Positions 1-6,509 of a DNA stretch of 7,334 nucleotides are shown in pieces. Position 1 is the first letter of the stretch. Each line of letters begins with the position of its first letter. The DNA comes from Chloroflexota bacterium (GTDB lineage Bacteria; Chloroflexota; Dehalococcoidia; SZUA-161): positions 1-7,334 of the forward strand of contig DAOUTY010000084.1 in assembly GCA_030668425.1 (NCBI GenBank), read 5' to 3'. The notes below the pieces were generated by a model. That model ran no database searches, had not been told where the DNA came from, and saw only the letters and a program-made list of their open reading frames with translations. A program made the translations under genes and the position numbers.

Positions 1-1
1 A

Positions 2-946
2 CAGGGCTACCTGGTGAAGCCAATGAACTGCCCGGGGCACATCTTGATCTATAAGACACAGCTCCGTAGCTATCGCCAACTGCCATTGCGATGGGCAGAG
101 CTAGGGACTGTCTACCGCTGGGAGAGATCCGGCGTACTCCATGGCCTAACCAGGGTGCGTGGCTTCACACAGGACGATGCCCATATCTTCTGCCGCCCCG
201 ACCAGCTGGAGGACGAAGTGGTAGGAGTAGTAGAATTCGCCTGCTTCATGCTTAAGACCTTCGACTTCGATGACTATGAGGTCATGCTCTCCACACGCCC
301 CGAGAAATACACAGGTACTATCGAGGTCTGGGAGCAGGCAACCGAGACATTGAAAAGAGCCCTTGAGCGACTTCAAATAAATTACGCCATAGACCCCGGA
401 GAGGGTGTATTCTACGGCCCCAAGATCGACATATCCCTCAAGGATTCTCTAGGAAGAACCTGGCAGGGACCAACCATCCAGGTGGATTTCAACCTGCCCG
501 AGCGATTCGACGTTAATTACATCGGTGATGATGGACTTGAGCATCGTGTGGTCATGATACACCGCACCGTTTTGGGAAGCATGGAGCGCTTCTTGGGCTG
601 CCTTATAGAGCACTACGGAGGTGCGTTCCCAACATGGCTAGCTCCGGCTCAGGCAGTAGTAATCCCCATAACTGACCAGAATCTGGACTATGCCCGCGAA
701 GTAGCCCTCGAGCTTAAGGGCGAGGGCACAAGAGTTGAGATAGATGAACGCAGTGAGCGGATGAACTTGAAAATACGCGATGCCCAACTCCAAAAGGTGC
801 CCTACATGTTGATTATCGGCAATGAGGAAGTAGCCAGTTCCACCGTCTCGATCCGCCTTCGCAATGGCCAGAACATAAAGGCTCAGCCACTATCCGAGTT
901 CAAGGCGATGGTAAAGACAGCCGTGGAGTCAAAGGCGACCGTTTGA
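2..946 (+). CDS. thrS: Threonyl-tRNA synthetase, C-terminal part (5' end outside window)
   Basis: This cytoplasmic class II aminoacyl-tRNA synthetase charges tRNA-Thr. The frame is open to the left edge, so the visible 314 residues lack the N-terminal TGS and editing domains and the start of the catalytic core. The fragment opens in the ThrRS signature KPMNCPGH. Cys10, His61 (in QDDAHIFC) and His187 (in MIHRTVLG) correspond to the three zinc ligands that recognise threonine. Motif 2 spans roughly residues 38-66 (YRWERSG then RVRGFTQDDAHIF) and motif 3 is GSMERF near 193-198. From about residue 209 the HGTP-type anticodon-binding domain follows (WLAPAQAVVIPI, then ERMNLKIRDAQLQKVPYMLIIG). The gene ends in TGA at 944-946, inside the -35 element of the next promoter. 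No terminator is visible after it, so read-through into infC is possible. An ATG or GTG near the left edge (for example GTG at 14) is internal, not the start. Confidence 0.97.
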   Translation, partial: QGYLVKPMNCPGHILIYKTQLRSYRQLPLRWAELGTVYRWERSGVLHGLTRVRGFTQDDAHIFCRPDQLEDEVVGVVEFACFMLKTFDFDDYEVMLSTRPEKYTGTIEVWEQATETLKRALERLQINYAIDPGEGVFYGPKIDISLKDSLGRTWQGPTIQVDFNLPERFDVNYIGDDGLEHRVVMIHRTVLGSMERFLGCLIEHYGGAFPTWLAPAQAVVIPITDQNLDYAREVALELKGEGTRVEIDERSERMNLKIRDAQLQKVPYMLIIGNEEVASSTVSIRLRNGQNIKAQPLSEFKAMVKTAVESKATV

Positions 947-971
947 TTTCTTTCCTGGATTGTGTTATAAG
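943..971 (+). promoter_or_regulatory. Predicted sigma-70-type promoter for infC-rpmI-rplT-pheST
   Basis: TTGATT at 943-948 (first four bases of the -35 consensus) is followed by exactly 17 bp and TATAAG at 966-971 (five of six -10 bases). TG at 963-964 adds an extended -10. Transcription would start near 978, giving a leader of about 24 nt before the proposed AUA start of infC. The -35 hexamer overlaps the thrS stop codon. This is read directly from the bases; activity is inferred. Confidence 0.6.
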
Positions 972-990
972 AAATGCTAGCTCGTTTTTG

Positions 991-1004
991 GGAGGGAGTG
1001 TATA
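991..1004 (+). promoter_or_regulatory. Strong Shine-Dalgarno site pointing to an AUA start for infC
   Basis: GGAGG at 991-995, within a longer GGGAGGGAG run, is followed by 6 nt and then ATA at 1002-1004, which is in frame with infC. The only other nearby start, GTG at 998, is out of frame and meets a stop after two more codons (TAT AGT TAA). The conventional GTG at 1032 is 36 nt away, too far to use this site. The site therefore favours an AUA initiation codon. Confidence 0.6.
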
Positions 1005-1586
1005 GTTAAGCACTACACCGCGCGAGAGCGCGTGGGCAAACAGTATCGAATCAATGGAATGATCAGGGCCAGAGAGGTCCGGGTGGTCGGTGAGGCTGGT
1101 GAGCAGCTTGGCGTGATGCCTACGTCTGAGGCTATCAATCTTGCCCAGGAACATGAGGTCGACCTTGTGGAGGTGGCACCTACAGTTGAGCCTCCAGTCT
1201 GCCGCTTGCTCGATTACGGCAAGTTCAAGTATGAGCAACAGAAGAAAGAGAGAGAGACACATAAGCGACAGGCAATCGTGTCAGTAAGGCAAGTCCGGAT
1301 GCGCCCGAAAACCGGTCAGCATGACTTAGACTTCAAGACAGCCCTGGTAGGCAAGCTTCTCGATAAGGGGAACAAAGTCAAGGTGTTGGTGCTCTTCCGC
1401 GGCCGTGAAATCTCTCACGCTCAACTGGGGAAGGAACTCCTGGACAACGTTGCCACTGCTCTCGCCGAGAAGGCAAGTGTGGAAAGATCAGCTTCGATGG
1501 AGGGACGCTCAATGAGCATGATTCTTTCTCCCACCCCGGCCAAAAAACCGAAAAAGGAAAAGACTAAAGAGGTTGCTGATGCCTAA
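1002..1586 (+). CDS. infC: Translation initiation factor IF-3, probable AUA start
   Basis: IF3 binds the 30S subunit, keeps it apart from the 50S and rejects wrong start codons and initiator tRNAs. Numbered from GTG 1032, the N-domain begins at RINGMIRAREVRVV (6-19), the family signature RLLDYGKFKYEQQK lies at 58-71, a charged linker follows, and the C-domain includes VRMRPKTGQHDLDFK (88-102) and LFRGREISH (121-129). The C-terminus carries a Lys-rich tail (PAKKPKKEKTKE) somewhat longer than in E. coli IF3. I place the start at ATA 1002 (194 residues) because of the strong SD 6 nt upstream. The conventional choice, GTG 1032 (184 residues), has no good SD and sits in a hairpin. Rare AUU/AUC/AUA starts are a known infC trait linked to autoregulation, since IF3 itself discriminates against them. 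The identity is certain; the start is an inference. The last 8 nt overlap rpmI. Confidence 0.95.
   Translation: MVKHYTARERVGKQYRINGMIRAREVRVVGEAGEQLGVMPTSEAINLAQEHEVDLVEVAPTVEPPVCRLLDYGKFKYEQQKKERETHKRQAIVSVRQVRMRPKTGQHDLDFKTALVGKLLDKGNKVKVLVLFRGREISHAQLGKELLDNVATALAEKASVERSASMEGRSMSMILSPTPAKKPKKEKTKEVADA
1019..1032 (+). promoter_or_regulatory. GC-rich hairpin with GNRA tetraloop in the infC start region
   Basis: CGCGC at 1019-1023 pairs perfectly with GCGCG at 1028-1032 around a GAGA loop at 1024-1027, which fits the stable GNRA class. Two further pairs (1016-1017 with 1033-1034) can form if C1018 bulges out. The structure includes the GTG at 1032 and begins 17 nt downstream of the ATA start. 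It could hide the GTG or act on initiation at AUA. Formation is likely from the pairing alone; a regulatory role is speculative. Confidence 0.4.
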
Positions 1587-1776
1587 GATCAAGACACATA
1601 AAGGGGCCAAGGCCCGTTTTCATATAACAGGCAGTGGCAAAATCATGCGCGTGAAGATAGGCAAGAGCCACTTACGCCGCAAGAAACCCAAACGGGTGAA
1701 ACGTCTCTATGACGAAACCATACCTCTCCACCCTACAGCAAGGCAGCGGATAAGAAGGCTGCTGCCGGGCATCTGA
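1579..1776 (+). CDS. rpmI: Large ribosomal subunit protein bL35
   Basis: This small basic 50S protein of 65 residues has the usual family length. It opens with MPKIKTHKGAKARFHITGSG, the typical bL35 start, and continues with the basic stretch KSHLRRKKPKRVKRL (about 33-47). Start ATG 1579 is chosen over TTG 1573 because it gives the conserved MPKIK N-terminus and lies 6 nt after GAGG at 1569-1572. That SD lies inside the last codons of infC, whose reading frame the gene overlaps by 8 nt, so translation is probably coupled to IF3 synthesis. The C-terminus ends RIRRLLPGI. It is the second gene of the IF3-bL35-bL20 cluster, whose translation in E. coli is repressed by bL20. Confidence 0.97.
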   Translation: MPKIKTHKGAKARFHITGSGKIMRVKIGKSHLRRKKPKRVKRLYDETIPLHPTARQRIRRLLPGI

Positions 1777-1798
1777 GGTGAAGAGACCGTTTACACCT
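1776..1798 (+). promoter_or_regulatory. Small hairpin between rpmI and rplT
   Basis: AGGTG at 1776-1780 pairs with CACCT at 1794-1798, and two A-T pairs can extend the stem past a bulged A at 1793, leaving an 8-nt loop. There is no T-run after it, so it is not an intrinsic terminator. It lies 22 nt before the rplT SD and could help control bL20 translation, but the stem is short and may mean nothing. Confidence 0.2.
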
Positions 1799-1832
1799 GA
1801 TAGTTTCTGATTCTTAGTCCAGGAGGATTAGT

Positions 1833-2204
1833 TTGCCCCGAGTAAGAGGTGGGGTAACAACTCACCACCGCCACAAGAAAGTGCTGAAACTGACAAAGGG
1901 TCACCGAGCCACCAATCGTTCTCTATACCGGCGAGCCCACGAGTCGATGTTGAAGTCACTAGCATACTCTTACCGCCACCGCCGAGAGCGTAAGGGAGAT
2001 ATGCGTAGACTATGGATCACTCGGATTAATGCAGCAGCAAGGCTCAACGAACTCTCCTACAGCAGGTTTATTGAGGGCCTGTCCAAGGCGGGGGTATCTC
2101 TCGACAGAAAGATACTCGCCGAGCTAGCGGTAACGGACCCTGCTGCTTTCGCCCAGTTGGTGGCAGTAGCCAAGGAGAACATCCAGCAAGTAAATGATAG
2201 CTAA
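1833..2204 (+). CDS. rplT: Large ribosomal subunit protein bL20 (TTG start)
   Basis: bL20 is an early 23S rRNA-binding protein needed for 50S assembly, and in several bacteria it also represses its own operon. The 123-residue product has the basic N-terminal arm (MPRVRGGVTTHHRHKKVLKLTKGHR) and the globular rRNA-binding C-domain (INAAARLNELSYSRFIEGL, then AGVSLDRKILAELAVTDPAAF). Usual length is about 115-120, so it is complete. The start is TTG at 1833: the conserved MPRV N-terminus begins there, and a full AGGAGG at 1821-1826 lies 6 nt upstream. The 56-nt gap after rpmI means this gene has its own ribosome binding site, unlike its neighbours. Its last 11 nt overlap pheS. Confidence 0.97.
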   Translation: MPRVRGGVTTHHRHKKVLKLTKGHRATNRSLYRRAHESMLKSLAYSYRHRRERKGDMRRLWITRINAAARLNELSYSRFIEGLSKAGVSLDRKILAELAVTDPAAFAQLVAVAKENIQQVNDS

Positions 2205-3234
2205 GCTCGACGAGCTCCGCTCAAGAGCGCTAGGTGAACTCGACAGCATCGATACTTCCAGCGGCCTCGAGGCTTGGCGTATCCGCTATCTGGGCAGGAA
2301 AAGCGCCCTGACCGAAGTTCTGCGTGGATTGGCAACTCTACCCCTGGAGGAGAAGCGCGCCACTGGTGCAGCTGCCAACGAGCTTAGAACCTTCTTGGAA
2401 AAGACCCTGACACTCAAGGAAGAGGCGATCAGGGAGTCAGAGATAGCCCGGTCTATCGAGCAGGGGCAACTCGATGTCACCCTGCCCGGCCGTCCCAGTG
2501 CCCTCGGTCGGTTGCATCCCACTACCAAGCTGCTTCGCCACATTTGTGATATCTTCATGGCTATGGGTTTTGAGGTAATCGAGGGCCCCGATGTTGAATG
2601 GGATTACTACAACTTCGAGGCGCTCAACATTCCCCAGGATCACCCCGCCCGTGACATGTGGGACACCCTGTGGATGGATTTCGAAACCGAAGACGGGCGA
2701 CAGCCGATGCTGCTCCGGACCCATACCTCGCCGATGCAAATCCGTGTGATGGAGTCCAGACGCCCCCCAGTGCGGGTGATAGTCCCGGGCAAAGTCTACC
2801 GGTACGAAGCCACGGATGCTACCCATGAGGCCATGTTCTACCAGATAGAGGGGTTCGCCGTGGATAAGAATATCACGCTTGCGGACCTCAAGGGAACTCT
2901 GTTCGAGTTCGCCAAGCGGCTTTTCGGCGAGGAGCGAAAGGCAAGATTCAGGTGCGACTACTTCCCCTTTGTCGAGCCCGGAGTTGAGATGGCCATCGAC
3001 TGCTTCCTGTGCAACGGCGCTGGTTGCCAGCTCTGCTCGGGCAGCGGCTGGATAGAGATACTTGGCGCAGGCATGGTGCATCCCGATGTTCTGCGCAGGG
3101 TTGACTACGACCCTGACGTCTATACTGGCTTTGCATTCGGCCTGGGGTTAGAGCGTATGCTCATGCTCAAGTACGGCATCGATGACATCCGCCTCTTCTA
3201 CTCGAACGACCTTAGATTTCTGCGGCAGTTCTAG
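2194..3234 (+). CDS. pheS: Phenylalanyl-tRNA synthetase alpha subunit, four-Cys variant
   Basis: This catalytic subunit of the cytoplasmic (alpha-beta)2 PheRS makes Phe-AMP and charges tRNA-Phe. Residues 1 to about 90 form the helical N-terminal arm that contacts tRNA. The class II core follows: motif 1 region around IPQDHPARD (146-154), motif 2 PGKVYRYEATDATHEAMFYQIEGF (198-221) and motif 3 FGLGLERMLMLKYGIDDIR (315-333). Within the core, C270, C273, C278 and C281 form CxxC-x4-CxxC just before GWIEILGAGMVHP; E. coli PheS has no cysteine cluster here. The 346-residue length is normal. The start is fixed because TAA at 2191-2193 lies directly upstream in frame. No well-placed SD is seen (AAGGAG at 2172-2177 is 16 nt away), so translation is probably coupled to rplT, which it overlaps by 11 nt. 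Confidence 0.98.
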   Translation: MIAKLDELRSRALGELDSIDTSSGLEAWRIRYLGRKSALTEVLRGLATLPLEEKRATGAAANELRTFLEKTLTLKEEAIRESEIARSIEQGQLDVTLPGRPSALGRLHPTTKLLRHICDIFMAMGFEVIEGPDVEWDYYNFEALNIPQDHPARDMWDTLWMDFETEDGRQPMLLRTHTSPMQIRVMESRRPPVRVIVPGKVYRYEATDATHEAMFYQIEGFAVDKNITLADLKGTLFEFAKRLFGEERKARFRCDYFPFVEPGVEMAIDCFLCNGAGCQLCSGSGWIEILGAGMVHPDVLRRVDYDPDVYTGFAFGLGLERMLMLKYGIDDIRLFYSNDLRFLRQF

Positions 3235-3236
3235 CT

Positions 3237-5639
3237 ATGAAAGTATCACTCAAGTGGCTTGAGGATTATGTCAACCTCTCTCTGCCCACCCGAGAGCTGG
3301 CTGAAAAGCTGACGATGGCGGGGAGCGAGGTCGCCACGATAGAGGTTATCGGCGAGAATTGGGAGGGCATCTCCATAGGACAGGTGACGGCGCTGGAAAA
3401 GCATCCCGATGCCGACCGGCTCCTGCTGGCGACCATTGACCTGGGAGAGGAAAGCATAACCGTAGTCACCGGCGCTCCCAATCTGGAGGAAGGCCAAAAG
3501 GTGCCTTTCGCCCGTGTCGGCGCCCAGCTTATCGATGGACACACCGGCGAACTTGTCAAGCTCAAGCCCGCCAAGATCCGTGGCATAAGGTCAGAGGGCA
3601 TGGCCTGCTCGGAGAAAGAGCTTGGTATCTCCGACCGGCATGAGGGGATAATGATCCTCCCACCTGAAGCACCTGTGGGTATGCCCCTCTTCCAATACAT
3701 GGGAGATACCATCCTCGACCTTTCGATTACTCCCAATCGCCCCGACTGCCTCTCGGTGATCGGCATCGCCCGCGAAGCAGCAGCGTTGACCATCCAGGCC
3801 ACTCACATACCAGACATAAGCTACGAAGAGCAGGGGGCACCTATAGAGGACTTAGTCTCGGTTGAGATCGCTGACCCTGACCTGTGTTCCAGATACTGCG
3901 CCAGCCTGGTAACCGACGTCAAGATAGGTCCCTCTCCACAGTGGATGCAACAGAGGCTCCTAGCCTGTGGCATGCGTCCCATCAGCAATATCGTGGACAT
4001 CACCAACTATGTAATGCTTGAGTACGGACAGCCGCTCCACGCGTTCGATTACCAGCAGGTCAAGGGAAAGAAGGTGATCGTGCGTCGGGGTAAGGATAAC
4101 GAGTCACTGTTCACACTCGATGGAATAGAGAGAGCCCTGAATACAGATATGCTTGTTATCGCCGATGAAACCGACCCTATCGCCCTGGCCGGCGTCATGG
4201 GAGGAGCAGACAGCGAGGTGATCGATCCCACAACCTCCATACTTCTGGAGTCGGCGAACTTCTACGGCGGCAGCATCAGGCGCACCTCAATGAGGTTAAA
4301 CCTGCGCAGCGAGGCTTCCTCCCGCTTCGAAAAGGGTATCAGCCCCGAGCTGGCGCCCATAGCATTGCGCCGGGCAACTCAGCTCCTGATAGAGCTGGCA
4401 GGAGGTAAAGCCGCCAAGGGGATAGTAGATGTCTACCCTGGGAGAATGACCAGGGAGCCAATCACGCTTTCCAGGGAACGGATAGGGCGTATTCTGGGCG
4501 TGGAGTTTGACATAGAGCGCATACGGGAGGTGCTATCGTCACTGGGACTTAGCAGCGAGTTGGCTGGAGTCTCTGGCAATCTCTCAGTAGCAGTCCCCTA
4601 CTGGAGGACCGATATCAATTTGGCCGATGACCTTATCGAGGAAATAGCGCGCATCATAGGCTACGACGAGATCCCCACTACCATGCTTCACGGCGAGATC
4701 CCCGAACGGTTGCCAGCCCCTTTACTTTCCCTGAGGGAAACGGTTCGAGACATTCTCGTCGGATGCGGCATGCAGGAGGTGATCACCTACTCTCAGACCA
4801 GTCAAGCGATGCTGGACAGGATAGACCCTCAACACAAGCTCGGTCCTGCGCTGCGAATAGCCAATCCGATGAGCCTGGAACAGGAATACCTGCGCACCAG
4901 CCTCCGGGCGAGCCTACTGGCCTGCTTCGCGGCAAACGAGCGACACAAACAGGAAGACATCAGGCTGTTCGAGGTAGGCAAGGTGTACCTGCCAAGGGGA
5001 AATGACCTCCCTGAAGAACGGGAGACACTGGCGGGGATTCTGGGCGGCCTTCGGTGCGACCACTCATGGCTTTCGGAAGAGGATACGCTCGATTTCTTCG
5101 ACGCAAAAGGCGTCCTGGAGACGCTTTTCAGCCGACTGCGTGCCGATGCGAGCTTCAAGCCAGTCGAAGACCAGAACCTCGCCCCTGGAAGAACAGCAGA
5201 GGTGATTGTCGACGGGCAAAAAGTAGGAGTACTGGGGGAGGTCCATCCCAGAACAGCGGCGCTCTTTGACATCTCTTCCCAGCCAGTCATCCTCTTCGAG
5301 GTTGACCTGGAGAAGCTATTATCCCTCGCTGGGGCGGAGCTTAGATATCAACCCATCCCCCGCTTCCCCGAAATCGCCCGCGATCTCGCTCTGGTGGTAG
5401 ACGCCGATATCGCAGCAAGCAAATTGCAGGATATCATCCGAAGCTTCTCGCTGGTGAGCCAGGTTACCCTTTTCGATGTATACAGCGGCGACAAGGTGCC
5501 GAAAGGCAAGAAATCCCTGGCATTCTCCGTCCGCTACCAATCACCACAGCGCACCCTCACCGATGAAGAGGTCAACCGTACGCAACAGGAGATCATAGAG
5601 CGGCTGCAGCGAGAGTCAGGCGCTACCCTGAGAAGCTAA
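3237..5639 (+). CDS. pheT: Phenylalanyl-tRNA synthetase beta subunit
   Basis: This structural, tRNA-binding and editing subunit of PheRS is 800 residues, the normal bacterial length. Domains in order: N-terminal segment MKVSLKWLEDYV; an OB-fold tRNA-binding domain at about 39-150 (HPDADRLLLATIDLG, VVTGAPNL, KIRGIRSEGMACSEKELG); SITPNRPDCLSVIGIARE (163-180); the B3/B4 editing region at about 210-385 (ISNIVDITNYVMLEYGQPLHAFD, LAGVMGG, LRSEASSRFEKG); B5 at about 403-478 (VPYWRTDINLADDLIEEIARIIGYDEIP); a catalytic-like core at about 490-690 with NPMSLEQEYLRTSLRASLL; and a C-terminal ferredoxin-fold anticodon-binding domain at about 705-799 (RFPEIARDLALVVD, YQSPQRTLTDEEV). It begins 2 nt after the pheS stop with no recognisable SD, suggesting translational coupling that would help keep the subunits equimolar. 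No terminator is visible after it. Confidence 0.98.
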   Translation: MKVSLKWLEDYVNLSLPTRELAEKLTMAGSEVATIEVIGENWEGISIGQVTALEKHPDADRLLLATIDLGEESITVVTGAPNLEEGQKVPFARVGAQLIDGHTGELVKLKPAKIRGIRSEGMACSEKELGISDRHEGIMILPPEAPVGMPLFQYMGDTILDLSITPNRPDCLSVIGIAREAAALTIQATHIPDISYEEQGAPIEDLVSVEIADPDLCSRYCASLVTDVKIGPSPQWMQQRLLACGMRPISNIVDITNYVMLEYGQPLHAFDYQQVKGKKVIVRRGKDNESLFTLDGIERALNTDMLVIADETDPIALAGVMGGADSEVIDPTTSILLESANFYGGSIRRTSMRLNLRSEASSRFEKGISPELAPIALRRATQLLIELAGGKAAKGIVDVYPGRMTREPITLSRERIGRILGVEFDIERIREVLSSLGLSSELAGVSGNLSVAVPYWRTDINLADDLIEEIARIIGYDEIPTTMLHGEIPERLPAPLLSLRETVRDILVGCGMQEVITYSQTSQAMLDRIDPQHKLGPALRIANPMSLEQEYLRTSLRASLLACFAANERHKQEDIRLFEVGKVYLPRGNDLPEERETLAGILGGLRCDHSWLSEEDTLDFFDAKGVLETLFSRLRADASFKPVEDQNLAPGRTAEVIVDGQKVGVLGEVHPRTAALFDISSQPVILFEVDLEKLLSLAGAELRYQPIPRFPEIARDLALVVDADIAASKLQDIIRSFSLVSQVTLFDVYSGDKVPKGKKSLAFSVRYQSPQRTLTDEEVNRTQQEIIERLQRESGATLRS

Positions 5640-5697
5640 GTAATTCCCCGAACCCTGCTCCTTATGTCCCCTCTTCTGGCGAAAAACATAGAGCTAG

Positions 5698-5723
5698 TTG
5701 CCTGCTCAGACTTGTGTTAGAAT
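5698..5723 (+). promoter_or_regulatory. Possible extended -10 promoter for hisA-hisI
   Basis: TAGAAT at 5718-5723 matches five of six -10 bases and is preceded by TG at 5715-5716, an extended -10. The best -35-like hexamer, TTGCCT at 5698-5703, is only 14 bp away, so the promoter would lean on the extended -10. The core TTGTGTTA is identical to that of the infC promoter. Transcription would start near 5730, about 39 nt before hisA. The rest of the 129-nt gap holds no gene and no clear terminator. Confidence 0.4.
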
Positions 5724-5768
5724 GAGCCAAAAAGGAAGCTGAGTTTTTTAGAAGACTTACCTGAAGCT

Positions 5769-6491
5769 ATGGAGATAATACCCGCTATAGACCTTAGAAA
5801 CGGAAAGTGCGTCCGTCTCTACCAGGGCGACTACGAGAAGGAGACCGTTTTCTCCGATGATCCCATATCTATGGCCCGGCGCTGGCAGTCCGAGGGGGCT
5901 AAAAGGCTGCACCTGGTCGACCTCGATGGCGCAGCCAGGGGCGAACTGTGCAATCTCGATGCTATCGAGAAGATAGCGACTGCGGTCGATATTCCCGTTC
6001 AGGTCGGCGGCGGCATTCGCAGTTTGGAGACCATAGAGCAGCTCATGGAACTGGGCGTCGGGCGTGCGATACTGGGCACGGTGGCGGTAGAGAACGCCGA
6101 TCTGGCCGAGGAAGCATGCCAAAGGTTTGGTGAGCAGATTATCATCGGTGTCGATGCCCGCGACGGCTGGGTAGCTACCCGAGGCTGGCTTCAGCAGTCA
6201 GGGACTACAGCCGTTGAGTTGGCAGTCAGAATGGTTGGCCTTGGCGCGAGGCGTTTTATCTACACAGACATCAGCCGTGACGGAACACTCACCGGCCCCA
6301 ACTTCAAAGCAGTCGCCGAGCTGCTCTCACAGGTGAGCGTGCCCATCATAGCCGCTGGAGGTATAAGCTCAATCGAGCACCTGACCAGGCTCGCCGAACT
6401 GGGCGTAGAAGGAGCTATCGTGGGACGAGCGATCTATACCGGGGATGTGAACCTCGAAGAAGCAATGAAGAGTATTACTCAAAAACCGTAA
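5769..6491 (+). CDS. hisA: ProFAR isomerase (phosphoribosylformimino-AICAR ribotide isomerase)
   Basis: This enzyme catalyses the fourth step of histidine synthesis, the Amadori rearrangement of ProFAR to PRFAR in the cytoplasm. The 240-residue (beta/alpha)8 barrel has the usual length. It starts MEIIPAIDLRNGKCVRLYQG, with catalytic Asp8, and shows HLVDLDGA (48-55), the phosphate-binding VQVGGGIRS (78-85), GVDARDG with the second catalytic Asp129, TDISRDGTLTGPN (166-178) and the second phosphate loop IIAAGGISS (193-201), then IVGRAIYTG. The half-barrel repeat is visible as QVGGGI versus IAAGGI. ATG 5769 is the only conventional start near the conserved N-terminus, but it has no good SD; AAAGGAAG at 5731-5738 is 30 nt upstream. 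Dual HisA/TrpF (PriA) activity cannot be excluded from sequence, but the protein reads as ordinary HisA. hisI follows after 18 nt. Confidence 0.96.
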   Translation: MEIIPAIDLRNGKCVRLYQGDYEKETVFSDDPISMARRWQSEGAKRLHLVDLDGAARGELCNLDAIEKIATAVDIPVQVGGGIRSLETIEQLMELGVGRAILGTVAVENADLAEEACQRFGEQIIIGVDARDGWVATRGWLQQSGTTAVELAVRMVGLGARRFIYTDISRDGTLTGPNFKAVAELLSQVSVPIIAAGGISSIEHLTRLAELGVEGAIVGRAIYTGDVNLEEAMKSITQKP

Positions 6492-6509
6492 CCAAAAGGA
6501 CAGCGAAAG

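Noticed and set aside
976..989. Possible terminator after thrS (GCTAGC palindrome followed by TCGTTTTT)
   Set aside because: The palindrome has no loop and cannot form a real stem, so the T-run alone does not make an intrinsic terminator.
900..1262. Minus-strand open frame across the thrS-infC junction
   Set aside because: It would run through the infC promoter and N-domain; its start is low-complexity (Leu/Ser runs) and no SD or family motif is present.
1573..1578. TTG at 1573 as the start of rpmI
   Set aside because: It would touch the GAGG directly and add two residues before the highly conserved MPKIKTHKGAK; ATG 1579 has proper 6-nt spacing.
2437..3081. Long minus-strand open frame (214 codons) inside pheS
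   Set aside because: It covers the conserved PheS core on the other strand, and its length is explained by GC-rich codon bias. No recognisable family and no regulatory signals.
4829..5290. Long minus-strand open frame (153 codons) inside pheT
   Set aside because: It lies wholly opposite well-conserved PheT codons, its translation is rich in Ser and Arg with no domain pattern, and no ribosome site precedes it. It is a shadow frame.
5640..5710. Possible terminator after pheT
   Set aside because: Only a 4-bp GAGC/GCTC pairing (5691-5694 with 5704-5707) was found, with mismatches beyond and no T-run after it.
5729..5749. AAAAAGGAAG followed by TTTTTT as a hairpin terminator or as the hisA SD
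   Set aside because: The only pairing is A-T and would be too weak. As an SD it is 30 nt from ATG 5769 and no in-frame ATG, GTG or TTG lies closer.
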